Position numbers and translations under genes: made by a program. 57,305 nt of DNA from Bacteroidales bacterium UBA1195 (GTDB lineage: Bacteria; Bacteroidota; Bacteroidia; Bacteroidales; WCHB1-69): assembly GCA_002309855.1 (NCBI GenBank), contig DBYD01000034.1, positions 1 through 57,305 of the forward strand, given 5' to 3'. Each line of letters starts with the position of its first letter. Within the stretch, counting starts at the first letter, position 1. The notes under the pieces are model-generated. The model ran no database searches and was not told the origin of the DNA. It saw only the letters and a list, made by a program, of their open reading frames with translations. Shown one piece after another: positions 46,509 through 54,754 of this stretch.

Positions 46509-48896
46509 ATGAAGAAAATATTTCTTTCACTTTTGATTATGGGCCTGTTCGCGACAGGTTTCACGCAACCCTGCCATTGGGTGTTCCTGACCGACAAGGC
46601 GGGCACCACCTTCGACCCATACACCTATTTCGATGCCAAAGCCATAGAACGGTACCGGCTGAACCATGCCGATTTGTGGGACAGCAGCAACTATCCGCTG
46701 AACGGAGAATATGTCAAGGCGGTCTGCGCTCTTGCCACGGAGGAGGTCGGGCAGTCCCGCTGGTTAAACGCGGTGGCGGTGACGGCCACGGATGAGCAGG
46801 TCGCGGAGATTGCGCGGCTTCCGTTTGTCCGCTCGGTGCGCCGCATCGAGGCGGAGGCGCGTCTGGCATGCTATGAAAAGGATACGGTCCGGCAGGCCGA
46901 CAGTGTGAATTATAAGGCCGGAATGACCTTTCAGCTCCTTCGGATGCAGGGTGAGCTGTTCCGCGAAAAGGGGATTGACGGACGCGGCATACGAATCGCG
47001 GTTTTCGATGCAGGTTTCCCCCGTGTGAACACTCACGTGGCTTTCCAGCATCTGCGCGACAGCAACCGCATCGTCGGCACCTGGAACTTCCCGAAGAAAA
47101 AAGCCGATGTCTACGGTTGGGACGATCATGGTCTGAATGTTCTCTCCTGCATCACCGGTGTCATTGACACGATGCGGCTTGGGCTGGCCACGGGTGCCGA
47201 GTTCCTGCTGGCCCGTACCGAGGTCAAGTCGGAACCTTTCAAGGAGGAGGTCTGGTGGATGCAGGCCATGGAGTGGGCCGACAAGAACGGCGCCGACATC
47301 ATAAGCAGTTCGTTGGGCTACGGAAAGTCACGCTACAAGGTGAAGGATATGGACGGCAGCTCGCTGGTGGCGAGGGCGGCCAACATGGCAGCCCGCAAGG
47401 GGATGCTGGTATGCACCGCCGCCGGCAACGAGGCGTACGATGACGAATGGAAAATAATCGTCACACCGGCGGATGCGGACAGCGTGCTGACGGTGGGCGG
47501 CATAGAAGGATACGTAAACTATTATGAACATGCCTATTTTTCCTCCTACGGCCCGACTGCGGACGGACGGATGAAACCCAATGTGTGCAATATTTCCACT
47601 GTCTGCGCGGCGGACAATGAGCATGACAGTGCTTGGGAAAGAGAGGTGCATGGCACCTCCTTCAGCACGCCGCTGACTGCCGGCTTCTGCGCCTGCGCAT
47701 GGCAGCTGAACCGCAGCCTGACCGCCATGCAGCTGAAGGCGGAGGTGGAAAAAAGCGCGGATTTGTATCCCTACTATGACTACGCGCTGGGGTACGGCGT
47801 GCCGCAGGCCTCCTGGTTCACGGATCCGGAAAAGAGAAGAAAGGAGACAACCTTTGTGCTGGGGGACAGTGCGGAAAATATCCTGTTCAAGCCATTGTCG
47901 TATGACAGTTCCAACTTCCTGTTCCTGCATGTGAGGGACAGCGGCGGCCTGGTTGAGAAATATAAGGAATATTCCTACGGTACCTATAAGAAGTTCGATT
48001 CCATATACCCTCTGCTCATTCCCAAAAGCAGTATCGGTGACAGGATATTGTGCGTCTGCTACAACGGGTATGTCTCGGAAATCCGGTTGAACGATTCCGA
48101 CAGGGTGAAATATCGTGACGGGTATAACGCTGATGAGGATCTGATTGTACGGAACAGGCACTCCCATTTTGATTGGGATTTTTCGGAAGTAGTTGAGGAG
48201 GTTGTTGTGGAAGAAGATGAGGTGGTGGAAGCGGAAATTGGAGACGATGATGTTTCTGATTATTACTTTTACGGTTCTGACCTGTCCCGGACGCTTGCCG
48301 ACAACAAAATTGACTGGTGGGCGGGACGCTACTCCAATGAGACCCAAATGTCGTTCGGTACGATGGTTGGTATGGGGAACGAGGTGTCATGCAGGGCATG
48401 GTCGCCAAATTTAAGTTACAGTGTCAACTACATGCTGAGGCTCTTCAAGCCATGGTACCGGATTGGAGCCGGTTATGGAATCTCGCACACCAATTTCAAC
48501 AAGCCGGCGCAGTTCGGTATGGAGACATCAAACACCAAGTATTACCGCACCAACCTGGACGAGCTCTACCTGCAGCTATACCAGCGAATCCGTTTTGTGG
48601 ACAGGGGCAGGAACGGGCTTTTCTGGGATTTTGGGGTGTACGGCAGTTTCGGCTGGACACGTGACAAGATGCGGACGAAATCGCATCCCGATGCCAAGGC
48701 ATACAAGGAGGTGCTGATTTGTCCGGACCGGCTGGAGGACTACCGCTGGAACTACGGTGTTATGACCCGTATAGGCTACCGTGGCGTCGGCATATCCGCA
48801 AGTTACCGTCTGAACGGGCTTATGGGTGATGAACTTCGCCATCCCGACACGGTGCTGCCGAGGCTGATGTTGGGTGTCAGTTATTTTTTACATTAG
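46509..48896 (+). CDS. S8 (subtilisin) protease with C-terminal barrel-like domain
   Basis: A 795-aa secreted protein with a signal peptide (MKKIFLSLLIMGLFATGFTQ). The subtilase domain carries Asp167 (IAVFDAGF), His207 (GWDDHGLNVLS) and Ser384 (HGTSFSTPLTAG). After a linker with an acidic run (VEEVVVEEDEVVEAEIGDDD, near 560-580) the last 190 residues are strand-rich: FKPWYRIGAGYGISH, GLFWDFGVYGSFGW and GVGISASYRL. The protein ends in LMLGVSYFLH, as outer-membrane barrels do. There is no T9SS sorting domain. The arrangement suggests a self-anchoring, autotransporter-like protease. The 3' end overlaps folK by 9 bases. Confidence 0.82.
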   Translation: MKKIFLSLLIMGLFATGFTQPCHWVFLTDKAGTTFDPYTYFDAKAIERYRLNHADLWDSSNYPLNGEYVKAVCALATEEVGQSRWLNAVAVTATDEQVAEIARLPFVRSVRRIEAEARLACYEKDTVRQADSVNYKAGMTFQLLRMQGELFREKGIDGRGIRIAVFDAGFPRVNTHVAFQHLRDSNRIVGTWNFPKKKADVYGWDDHGLNVLSCITGVIDTMRLGLATGAEFLLARTEVKSEPFKEEVWWMQAMEWADKNGADIISSSLGYGKSRYKVKDMDGSSLVARAANMAARKGMLVCTAAGNEAYDDEWKIIVTPADADSVLTVGGIEGYVNYYEHAYFSSYGPTADGRMKPNVCNISTVCAADNEHDSAWEREVHGTSFSTPLTAGFCACAWQLNRSLTAMQLKAEVEKSADLYPYYDYALGYGVPQASWFTDPEKRRKETTFVLGDSAENILFKPLSYDSSNFLFLHVRDSGGLVEKYKEYSYGTYKKFDSIYPLLIPKSSIGDRILCVCYNGYVSEIRLNDSDRVKYRDGYNADEDLIVRNRHSHFDWDFSEVVEEVVVEEDEVVEAEIGDDDVSDYYFYGSDLSRTLADNKIDWWAGRYSNETQMSFGTMVGMGNEVSCRAWSPNLSYSVNYMLRLFKPWYRIGAGYGISHTNFNKPAQFGMETSNTKYYRTNLDELYLQLYQRIRFVDRGRNGLFWDFGVYGSFGWTRDKMRTKSHPDAKAYKEVLICPDRLEDYRWNYGVMTRIGYRGVGISASYRLNGLMGDELRHPDTVLPRLMLGVSYFLH

Positions 48897-49385
48897 CAGT
48901 ATTTCTGTCGTGTCCGCGCACTCCTTGAGCAGCTGCCGCACGCTTTTGTGCAGCAGCGGATGCACCCAGTTCGGGGCGATGTCACAGAGCGGCTGCAGGA
49001 CAAACCTCCGTTTCTCCATAAGCGGGTGGGGCAGGGTGAGCCGTTCCGTCTGCATTACGATGTCATTGTATGCAATCAGGTCGATGTCAATGGTGCGGTC
49101 GTGGTAGATGCCGTTTTCGCTCTTGCGGGTGCGGCCCAACAGACGCTCAATCTCCTGTGTCGCATCCAAAACCTCTATCGGGGCGAGCGTTGTCAGCACC
49201 TCCGCAGCCGCGTTGGTGAAGGCATGGTCGGATTCGAAGCCCCATGGCGCGGTTTTGTAGTAGGGCGAGATAACAGTCACTTTCCCGACCCTCTCATTCA
49301 GAAGCTGCCACAGCCTCCCGAATTGCTCCGTTGTGTCGCCGATGTTCCCTCCGACGGAGAGCAGCAGACTATTGTGCCTCGCCAT
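48888..49385 (-). CDS. folK: 6-hydroxymethyl-7,8-dihydropterin pyrophosphokinase (HPPK)
   Basis: A 165-aa folate-pathway enzyme. Motifs: LLLSVGGNIGDTTEQF, YKTAPWGFESDHAFTNAAAEV, RTRKSENGIYHDRTIDIDLIAYND and LPHPLMEKRRFVLQPLCDIAPNWVHP. Start at ATG 49385 overlaps the hutI end by 17 bases. Both genes are read leftward and may be one unit; no other folate genes are nearby. Confidence 0.92.
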   Translation of the reverse strand: MARHNSLLLSVGGNIGDTTEQFGRLWQLLNERVGKVTVISPYYKTAPWGFESDHAFTNAAAEVLTTLAPIEVLDATQEIERLLGRTRKSENGIYHDRTIDIDLIAYNDIVMQTERLTLPHPLMEKRRFVLQPLCDIAPNWVHPLLHKSVRQLLKECADTTEILLM

Positions 49386-50601
49386 TCAGTATGACGGTTT
49401 CCACCTTGTTGCTCCCGTAGGCGTATGGCATGAACTCGATGCTCGGGATGGGCTTGGTGATGAATACATTTGCGGTCTTGCCCTTGGCGATGCTGCCAAG
49501 CGTGTCGGAGCAGTCCATGGCGTAGGCCGTGTTTATCGTTGTGGCGTTAATCGCCTCCTCGGCAACCATCCGGTAGTTGACGCATGCCATTGAAAGCACA
49601 AGCTGCATGTTGCCGGAAGGGGAGGAGCCGGGGTTGTAGTCGGAGGCCATTGCCACCGGCAGCCCCGCCTCGATTATTTTGCGTGCCGGAGCGTAGGGCA
49701 TGTTCAGGAAAAAGGCGGCGCCGGGCAGGATTGTCGGCATGGTGTCGGAACCCTTGAGCGCGGCAATCTCCTCATCGCCGGTATATTCGATGTGGTCCAC
49801 CGATAGCGCGTGGTACTTCACCCCAACCTGTATGCCGCCGGAGCGGGCCATCTCGTTGGCATGGATTTTCGGGCGCAGCCCGTGCTTGATTCCGGCCATC
49901 AGGATGCGTTCGGTGTCCTCCACGGTGAAAAAGCCTTGGTCGCAGAAAACATCCACAAAGTCGGCCAGACCTTCGCCGGCCACCATCGGTATCATCTCAT
50001 TTATGATAAGGTCCACATATTCCGTCTGACGGCCAAGGTATTCCCTCGGGACGGCGTGCGCCCCCAGAAAGTTCGCCTTGATTGTGAGCGGCGAGTTCTC
50101 CTTCAGCCGCCGTATCACACGCAGCATCTTAAGCTCGTTGGCGGTGTCAAGGCCGTATCCGCTCTTGATTTCGGCGGCTCCGGTGCCGAAGCTTTTCATC
50201 TCCTCCAGCCGGGCGTATGCCGCTTCGTATAGAGCCTCCTCCGAATCCTCGCGCAGCCGGTCGCAGGAATTGAGTATTCCGCCGCCGCGTTGGGCAATCT
50301 CCTCGTATGAGAGCCCACGTATCTTGTCAATGTATTCGATTTCGCGGCTGCCGCTATATACAATGTGGGTGTGCGAGTCGCAGAAGCAGGGGAAGACCAT
50401 CTTTCCGGTGGCGTCAATCTCCTTGTCGGCGCGGATTTCCCCAAGTTTTTCCATCGGTCCGAAATCCTTGATTTTACCTTTGTCAATCAGCAGGTAGGCA
50501 TCTTTGATGCGCGGCAGGCTCTGCATCTCCTTTCCGGCGCGGAAGCGTACCGGCTTCTCCTCAACCTGCACCAGTTCCTTGATGTTTCTGATAAGTAGCA
50601 T
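49369..50601 (-). CDS. hutI: Imidazolonepropionase
   Basis: A 410-aa amidohydrolase-family zinc enzyme of histidine breakdown, cutting imidazolone-5-propionate to formiminoglutamate. Motifs: FCDSHTHIVYSGSREIEY, KANFLGAHAVPREY, KIHANEMARSGGIQVGVK, LSVDHIEYTGDEEI and ASDYNPGSSPSGNM. Other hut genes are not in the window. It overlaps folK downstream. Confidence 0.93.
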   Translation of the reverse strand: MLLIRNIKELVQVEEKPVRFRAGKEMQSLPRIKDAYLLIDKGKIKDFGPMEKLGEIRADKEIDATGKMVFPCFCDSHTHIVYSGSREIEYIDKIRGLSYEEIAQRGGGILNSCDRLREDSEEALYEAAYARLEEMKSFGTGAAEIKSGYGLDTANELKMLRVIRRLKENSPLTIKANFLGAHAVPREYLGRQTEYVDLIINEMIPMVAGEGLADFVDVFCDQGFFTVEDTERILMAGIKHGLRPKIHANEMARSGGIQVGVKYHALSVDHIEYTGDEEIAALKGSDTMPTILPGAAFFLNMPYAPARKIIEAGLPVAMASDYNPGSSPSGNMQLVLSMACVNYRMVAEEAINATTINTAYAMDCSDTLGSIAKGKTANVFITKPIPSIEFMPYAYGSNKVETVILNGEAQ

Positions 50602-50634
50602 AATGTATGTTCTGTAAATATTTATATTCGGTTT

Positions 50635-51111
50635 TCAAAATAGTCCCCATACAAAGGCCACAATCATTGCTATGCAGACGACCGCCTTGCAGAGCACACC
50701 GCCGAGAAATCCCAACAGTGAGCCGAAGGCCGCCTTCACAGCCACATTGGGCTGGCTGCCGCCTAAAAGTTCGCCTGCCAGTGCACCCACGAACGGCATG
50801 ATTATAATGCCGAATGGCGGCAGGACGAAAAATCCCGCAAAGGTGCCGATAAGGCAGCCCCACGATCCGTATTTGCTCCCGCCGAACTTTTTGGTGCCCA
50901 TGGCCGGAATCATATAGTCAAGCAGCGTGACTGCCGCCACCAGGATGGCCGCGCCCACCATGAAGGCGGTGGAAAAGGGATGCTTGTCGGAAAGTTGCAG
51001 CAGTATAATCCCAATGTATCCGATGGGCGGCCCTGGAATGACCGGCGCCACGCAGCCTACGAGGCCGATGATCAGGGCAATGCCGCCCAAAATGTAAAAT
51101 GCGATATCCAT
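50635..51111 (-). CDS. DUF456 membrane protein
   Basis: A 158-aa integral membrane protein, glycine-rich with about four hydrophobic segments (FYILGGIALIIGLVGCVAPVIPGPPIGYIGII; FGIIIMPFVGALAGELL; FGSLLGFLGGVLCKAVVCIAMIV). The PGPPxGYxGIL/I motif and C-terminal GxxxG segments match DUF456. The function is unknown. It lies 10 bases after the TPR gene's stop. Confidence 0.85.
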   Translation of the reverse strand: MDIAFYILGGIALIIGLVGCVAPVIPGPPIGYIGIILLQLSDKHPFSTAFMVGAAILVAAVTLLDYMIPAMGTKKFGGSKYGSWGCLIGTFAGFFVLPPFGIIIMPFVGALAGELLGGSQPNVAVKAAFGSLLGFLGGVLCKAVVCIAMIVAFVWGLF

Positions 51112-51121
51112 AAGTCAGGTT

Positions 51122-52966
51122 TTAAGGTTGTGTCTTGAAACTGTTGTTCCGCAATGCGCGGAAACGTTTGCGTGCCTCCGGTGCGAACAGGCTGTCCGGA
51201 TACTGTTTCAGAAGCTGTTGGTACAGGTCCATGGCGGTCAGTGGGTCATGCAGACGCTCCTCCTGAAGTCGGGCGCGCATGAAAAGCGCGTCGTCGGCAA
51301 GCAGTTCGTCGCCAAATTGTGTGGTTATCTGCTCCAACAGCTTGTCGGCATCGGAATACTGCTGCTGTTGGATGGCAATATCCGCCCTCAGGTAGAGGAT
51401 GTCATCGGTGAGGGAGGGGTTCTCGGAATCATTAATGCTGTCTATCAGTTGCAAGGCCTTTTCAAATTCCCTGCATTCGGTGCAGTAGCATGCCTTTGCA
51501 TACAGGTGCAACGCATTGTCGATGCTGTCGCCGCTCTCATTATCCGCAATCAGCAGCGAGAGCTGCATTGCATCGTTGGCAATCAGCTTGGAGGTTGCCG
51601 CACGCAACACGTCCAGCTGCGCCTTCGCCCATGCGAACTCCCCCATGTAGAATGCCAGCTTGGCGTTCTTGAACTTGGCGTTCTGTCCGATGGTGTCATT
51701 GGGGAAATCCTTCTCCACCTGGCTGTACAGCAGTGTCGCCTCCCACACCTCATCCTCCAAGTGGTAGATGTCGCCTAACTGCAGCTTGCAGGCCGCCTTG
51801 CCCTTTGCGCTCAGTCCCGGAGTCTCTATGGCTTTTTCCAGCAGTCCGGTGGCCATGGGGATGTTCTTCATGTACACCGCTTCAATCTCAACACGGTTCA
51901 GGTATGTTCCAAGATTCGCGTCCCTAAGCGGGTGCTGCCTGAAAAAGCTGTCCAGTTCGACCGAAAGCTGCTTTATCTTGGTCATCTCCGGCGGATATTG
52001 GCTTGTTATCTGGAGGTATCGCGTATGGATGCTGCCGGAAAGTGCCGCCTCATAGCAGGGAGAAAATTCGGAATAGCTCTTCCGGATGTGGTCGTAACCT
52101 GCAATTGCGGTGCCGTAGTCCTTGTTGTCTGCCGCGATGGTGGCAATTTCGTAGGTTCTCCGGCCTTCCCCCTGGAACCTCTTGTCAATCGCTATGGCCT
52201 GTTTCAGTGCGGAGGGGTAGTCCTCCTCCTGCAGGGTGAACCAGAGCATCAGGTGGGCATAAACCGGGACATCGGGGTTTTTGTTGGCATACTGCAGAAG
52301 CGTCTTGCCCACAAGGTCATGTCTGCTCTTGTCCTCATCATCGGCTATCCAGGTGGTCAGTTCGCTCTCAACGCTGTTGACCTCCGCTTCCGCAGGATGT
52401 TCCGCAGCCCAGTGAAGCAGTTCATGAAGAGCCTGCTGGTAATCCCCCTTCTGCCGGTAAAGCATGGCAAGTTCGAAGGCGTAGGCGGATGGTTCGCCCG
52501 TCATGGTGCGGATTCGTCCGTAGCATCGGATTGCCTGCTCCGTTAGGCCGTAGTTCAGGAAGGCGGCGGAGAGCTCTTTGAGGGCTTGGGCGGATTTTGC
52601 GTCATCGATGCAGCGGTCATATTGCCGCTGTGCCTTGGTGCTGTTCCCCTCTTTCTCATAAACCCATCCCAGATCCACTGGAAACCGTTGAATCTTCGGG
52701 TTCTGGCGCATCTGTCGCTGGACGACCTTCTCCGCTTCACGGTAGTTTCCGGTCTCCAGCAGGCAGGGGAGGTAATAGGAATAGCAGTAGTTGTCCGGCT
52801 TTTCCCGGAACAATTCGGCGAACAGGGCGGCCGCTTTTTCATATTCCTGACTCTTATAATATTGTACAGCCAGCTGCTCCTGCTGCGCCCTGCTTTGGGC
52901 GCGGAGGGGCTGCAGGCAGCTGCATAATGCGGCGCAAAGTGCCATTGTGGTCAAAATGTTTTTCAT
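51122..52966 (-). CDS. TPR-repeat protein, exported
   Basis: A 614-aa protein with a signal peptide (MKNILTTMALCAALCSCLQPLRAQ); a lipoprotein cleavage at LCSC is possible. The body is helical tetratricopeptide-type repeats (YYKSQEYEKAAALFAELFREKPDN, AVIENTREAEKVV-like helices, DPLTAMDLYQQLLKQYPDSLFAPEARKRF). TPR proteins of this size often scaffold outer-membrane complexes in Bacteroidota. The specific role is unknown. A DUF456 gene follows on the same strand. Confidence 0.8.
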   Translation of the reverse strand: MKNILTTMALCAALCSCLQPLRAQSRAQQEQLAVQYYKSQEYEKAAALFAELFREKPDNYCYSYYLPCLLETGNYREAEKVVQRQMRQNPKIQRFPVDLGWVYEKEGNSTKAQRQYDRCIDDAKSAQALKELSAAFLNYGLTEQAIRCYGRIRTMTGEPSAYAFELAMLYRQKGDYQQALHELLHWAAEHPAEAEVNSVESELTTWIADDEDKSRHDLVGKTLLQYANKNPDVPVYAHLMLWFTLQEEDYPSALKQAIAIDKRFQGEGRRTYEIATIAADNKDYGTAIAGYDHIRKSYSEFSPCYEAALSGSIHTRYLQITSQYPPEMTKIKQLSVELDSFFRQHPLRDANLGTYLNRVEIEAVYMKNIPMATGLLEKAIETPGLSAKGKAACKLQLGDIYHLEDEVWEATLLYSQVEKDFPNDTIGQNAKFKNAKLAFYMGEFAWAKAQLDVLRAATSKLIANDAMQLSLLIADNESGDSIDNALHLYAKACYCTECREFEKALQLIDSINDSENPSLTDDILYLRADIAIQQQQYSDADKLLEQITTQFGDELLADDALFMRARLQEERLHDPLTAMDLYQQLLKQYPDSLFAPEARKRFRALRNNSFKTQP

Positions 52967-53026
52967 CGCTTTGTATAACGCATCTCCGGTGCATTTATTG
53001 TGCGTGTTGTATCGGAATTGCCACCA

Positions 53027-54367
53027 TTAGCAGTTTTCACGGACAATGAGCTCCAATTCCCCAATAAGATAAAAAGGAAGATTGACAAGCTTGAACGGCT
53101 TCCGTCCTACGGTTGTCACCACATCGTCCACACTGAACGGACCGGACCATACACGCACCGCTATGCTTATGGGGGAGGCATCCATAAAACTGTGCAGGGA
53201 ACGGAGGTGTGAATTGTGTCCGGTCTTCACCTCAATCGGAACCAATTGTGAATCGACCACCCAAGTCAAATCCACTTCCGCTCCACCATCCCCTCTGCCC
53301 TTGGTCCAAAAACTCCGCGTCTGGTTGATGTCGTTGTTCAGGTTAAGCAGTTCCTGCGCCACAATTTGTTCCCCGATGCGTCCTTTCCAAATATCCAGCA
53401 GGTCATTGGCGTTGATGATTTCCTGACGGACTTTGGTGACATAGTTAAGCATCCCTGTGTCCAGCCAGAATAGTTTCGGCATGCGACGGTGTTCAGGCAG
53501 TGCAGGCAGTCGTGCTGAAGTGGATGGATATACCAGTTCCAACAGCATGGCCTTCTCCAGCAGGCGGAACCCCTCTGCCACCTCCTTTGATTTGTATTCT
53601 GAACCGGCAAAATTGCCCAACGTTATCACAGAACCGGCATGATACCAGCCGTACCGCATCAGCAATCGGACAGTTTCTGTCATCTTTTTGGTCTTCGCAT
53701 ACTTTTCCGCATCATCAATATAGCCGCGCAACAAACGGCTATAGATGCCATCAACCGCGAGCATGTCCCGATGGTCTGCAAAATGCTGGACCACTTCCGG
53801 CATACCTCCTACAATGCAATATTGGTTGAAAAAAGCCATCAGCTCATCGTGAAAATGCACAGTGTGTCTGTATTGGCTTAACAGCTCCACTTTGTCCTCA
53901 CCTTGGGTTGCCGACAGGAACTCGCAGAAAGAGCAGGGCCTTACAGGCAGATACCCAACCCTTCCAACCGGGAAAGAGAGATTCATGTCAACCAGGTTCT
54001 CAAGCAGCGAACCGGCTGTAATGATAAACAGTTCAGGCATATCCTCATGTAAATAACGCAATTTCGATACTGCATAAGGGGAATTCTGTATCTCATCGAT
54101 GAAAAGAAGCGTGTCGCCGTTTTTCCGCCGGATTCCTTTGCGCAGAAACAGGAGTGGCAGCATTTCCTGTAACGGCAGGCCGCTTTCAACTATGGAGCGT
54201 TCCTCTGGGCGCTCCATGTTCAGGCTGATGAAATTGTCAAATTCCATCCCAAAATTGTTAATAACTGTTGTCTTACCAACCTGTCTCGCACCCCTGACTA
54301 CCAACGGAAGGTGTGAAGTGTTGTTTCTCCATTTATTTAATTCTTTTATAATCTGCCTTTTAAACAT
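53027..54367 (-). CDS. AAA-family ATPase with DUF4143 domain
   Basis: A 446-aa protein: Walker A VRGARQVGKTT (around 24-34), Walker B LLFIDEIQNSPYAVSKLRYL, then the DUF4143 C-terminal region (GRIGEQIVAQELL ... EVDLTWVVDSQLVPIEVKTG) with a PD-(D/E)XK-like Asp/Glu-x-Lys core. Members are common accessory ATPases in Bacteroidota and archaea; their function is not settled. I chose ATG 54367; the frame extends to 54433 but would start within the promoter region. Four direct repeats at exact 33-bp period (54408-54530) lie upstream. Confidence 0.88.
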   Translation of the reverse strand: MFKRQIIKELNKWRNNTSHLPLVVRGARQVGKTTVINNFGMEFDNFISLNMERPEERSIVESGLPLQEMLPLLFLRKGIRRKNGDTLLFIDEIQNSPYAVSKLRYLHEDMPELFIITAGSLLENLVDMNLSFPVGRVGYLPVRPCSFCEFLSATQGEDKVELLSQYRHTVHFHDELMAFFNQYCIVGGMPEVVQHFADHRDMLAVDGIYSRLLRGYIDDAEKYAKTKKMTETVRLLMRYGWYHAGSVITLGNFAGSEYKSKEVAEGFRLLEKAMLLELVYPSTSARLPALPEHRRMPKLFWLDTGMLNYVTKVRQEIINANDLLDIWKGRIGEQIVAQELLNLNNDINQTRSFWTKGRGDGGAEVDLTWVVDSQLVPIEVKTGHNSHLRSLHSFMDASPISIAVRVWSGPFSVDDVVTTVGRKPFKLVNLPFYLIGELELIVRENC

Positions 54368-54394
54368 GTTAACCCTTCTGTTATTTTCGTGATG

Positions 54395-54402
54395 CAAATA
54401 TA
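54395..54402 (-). promoter_or_regulatory. AAA ATPase -7 promoter box
   Basis: TATATTTG on the minus strand (TAnnTTTG), 27 bases before the ATG at 54367. The first direct repeat starts right next to it. Confidence 0.5.
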
Positions 54403-54407
54403 CAAAT

Positions 54408-54530
54408 TTGTTGCAAAATACAGGGTGATACAAAAAAAAATAGTTGCAAATTACTGGATAATCATGCCAAATTTTGTTGTAAAATACGGGATAACAAGTT
54501 TTCTTTTTGTTGCAAAATACGAGATGGCAA
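54408..54530 (-). repeat. Four direct repeats (iteron-like) at 33-bp period
   Basis: Four related units start at 54411, 54444, 54477 and 54510, exactly 33 bases apart, each reading like TTGCAAAATACGGGATAA, usually with an extra TTG before it. The remaining bases of each unit differ. The array sits immediately upstream of the AAA ATPase promoter. Copies 1, 3 and 4 are closest; copy 2 has lost a base in the core. Confidence 0.85.
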
Positions 54531-54595
54531 TTTTATTCATTTTGTCGTTTGTTTTTTAATCATTAATTTGACAATCAATCTTATGTATAAAATAT

Positions 54596-54610
54596 ATCCG
54601 GAATCTGGAT
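54596..54610. promoter_or_regulatory. Imperfect palindrome upstream of fusA2
   Basis: ATCCGGA-A-TCTGGAT: the two 7-base arms match except at one position. Its centre is about 37 bases before the -7 box, a place typical of activator sites. Confidence 0.4.
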
Positions 54611-54639
54611 GGAGTGGGAAAACCAATCTGTTTTTTGTT

Positions 54640-54647
54640 TATCTTTG
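54640..54647 (+). promoter_or_regulatory. fusA2 -7 promoter box
   Basis: TATCTTTG (TAnnTTTG), giving a leader of about 100 bases before the ATG at 54755. Confidence 0.6.
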
Positions 54648-54754
54648 CATTCTTAAAATTAATGTATAGTAACAAAGTTATTCTGTTTGTATTCAGTAAT
54701 TTATGATTATTGTGTACCGGCAGGACGGCAAATTATCAGTAAAAAAAACGCAGA

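Larger units (their letters stand above)
54368..54754. other. Divergent intergenic region between the AAA ATPase and fusA2
   Basis: A 387-base, strongly A+T-rich gap. It contains the AAA ATPase promoter (54402-54395), the 33-bp-period direct repeats (54408-54530), an imperfect palindrome at 54596-54610 and the fusA2 -7 box (54640-54647) with a leader of about 100 bases. No RNA gene was recognised. Confidence 0.8.

Noticed and set aside
54408..54530. CRISPR array from the 33-bp periodic repeats
   Set aside because: Only four imperfect units, with about 18-20 bp conserved and short remainders; no cas genes and the repeats are not identical. An operator or iteron array fits better.
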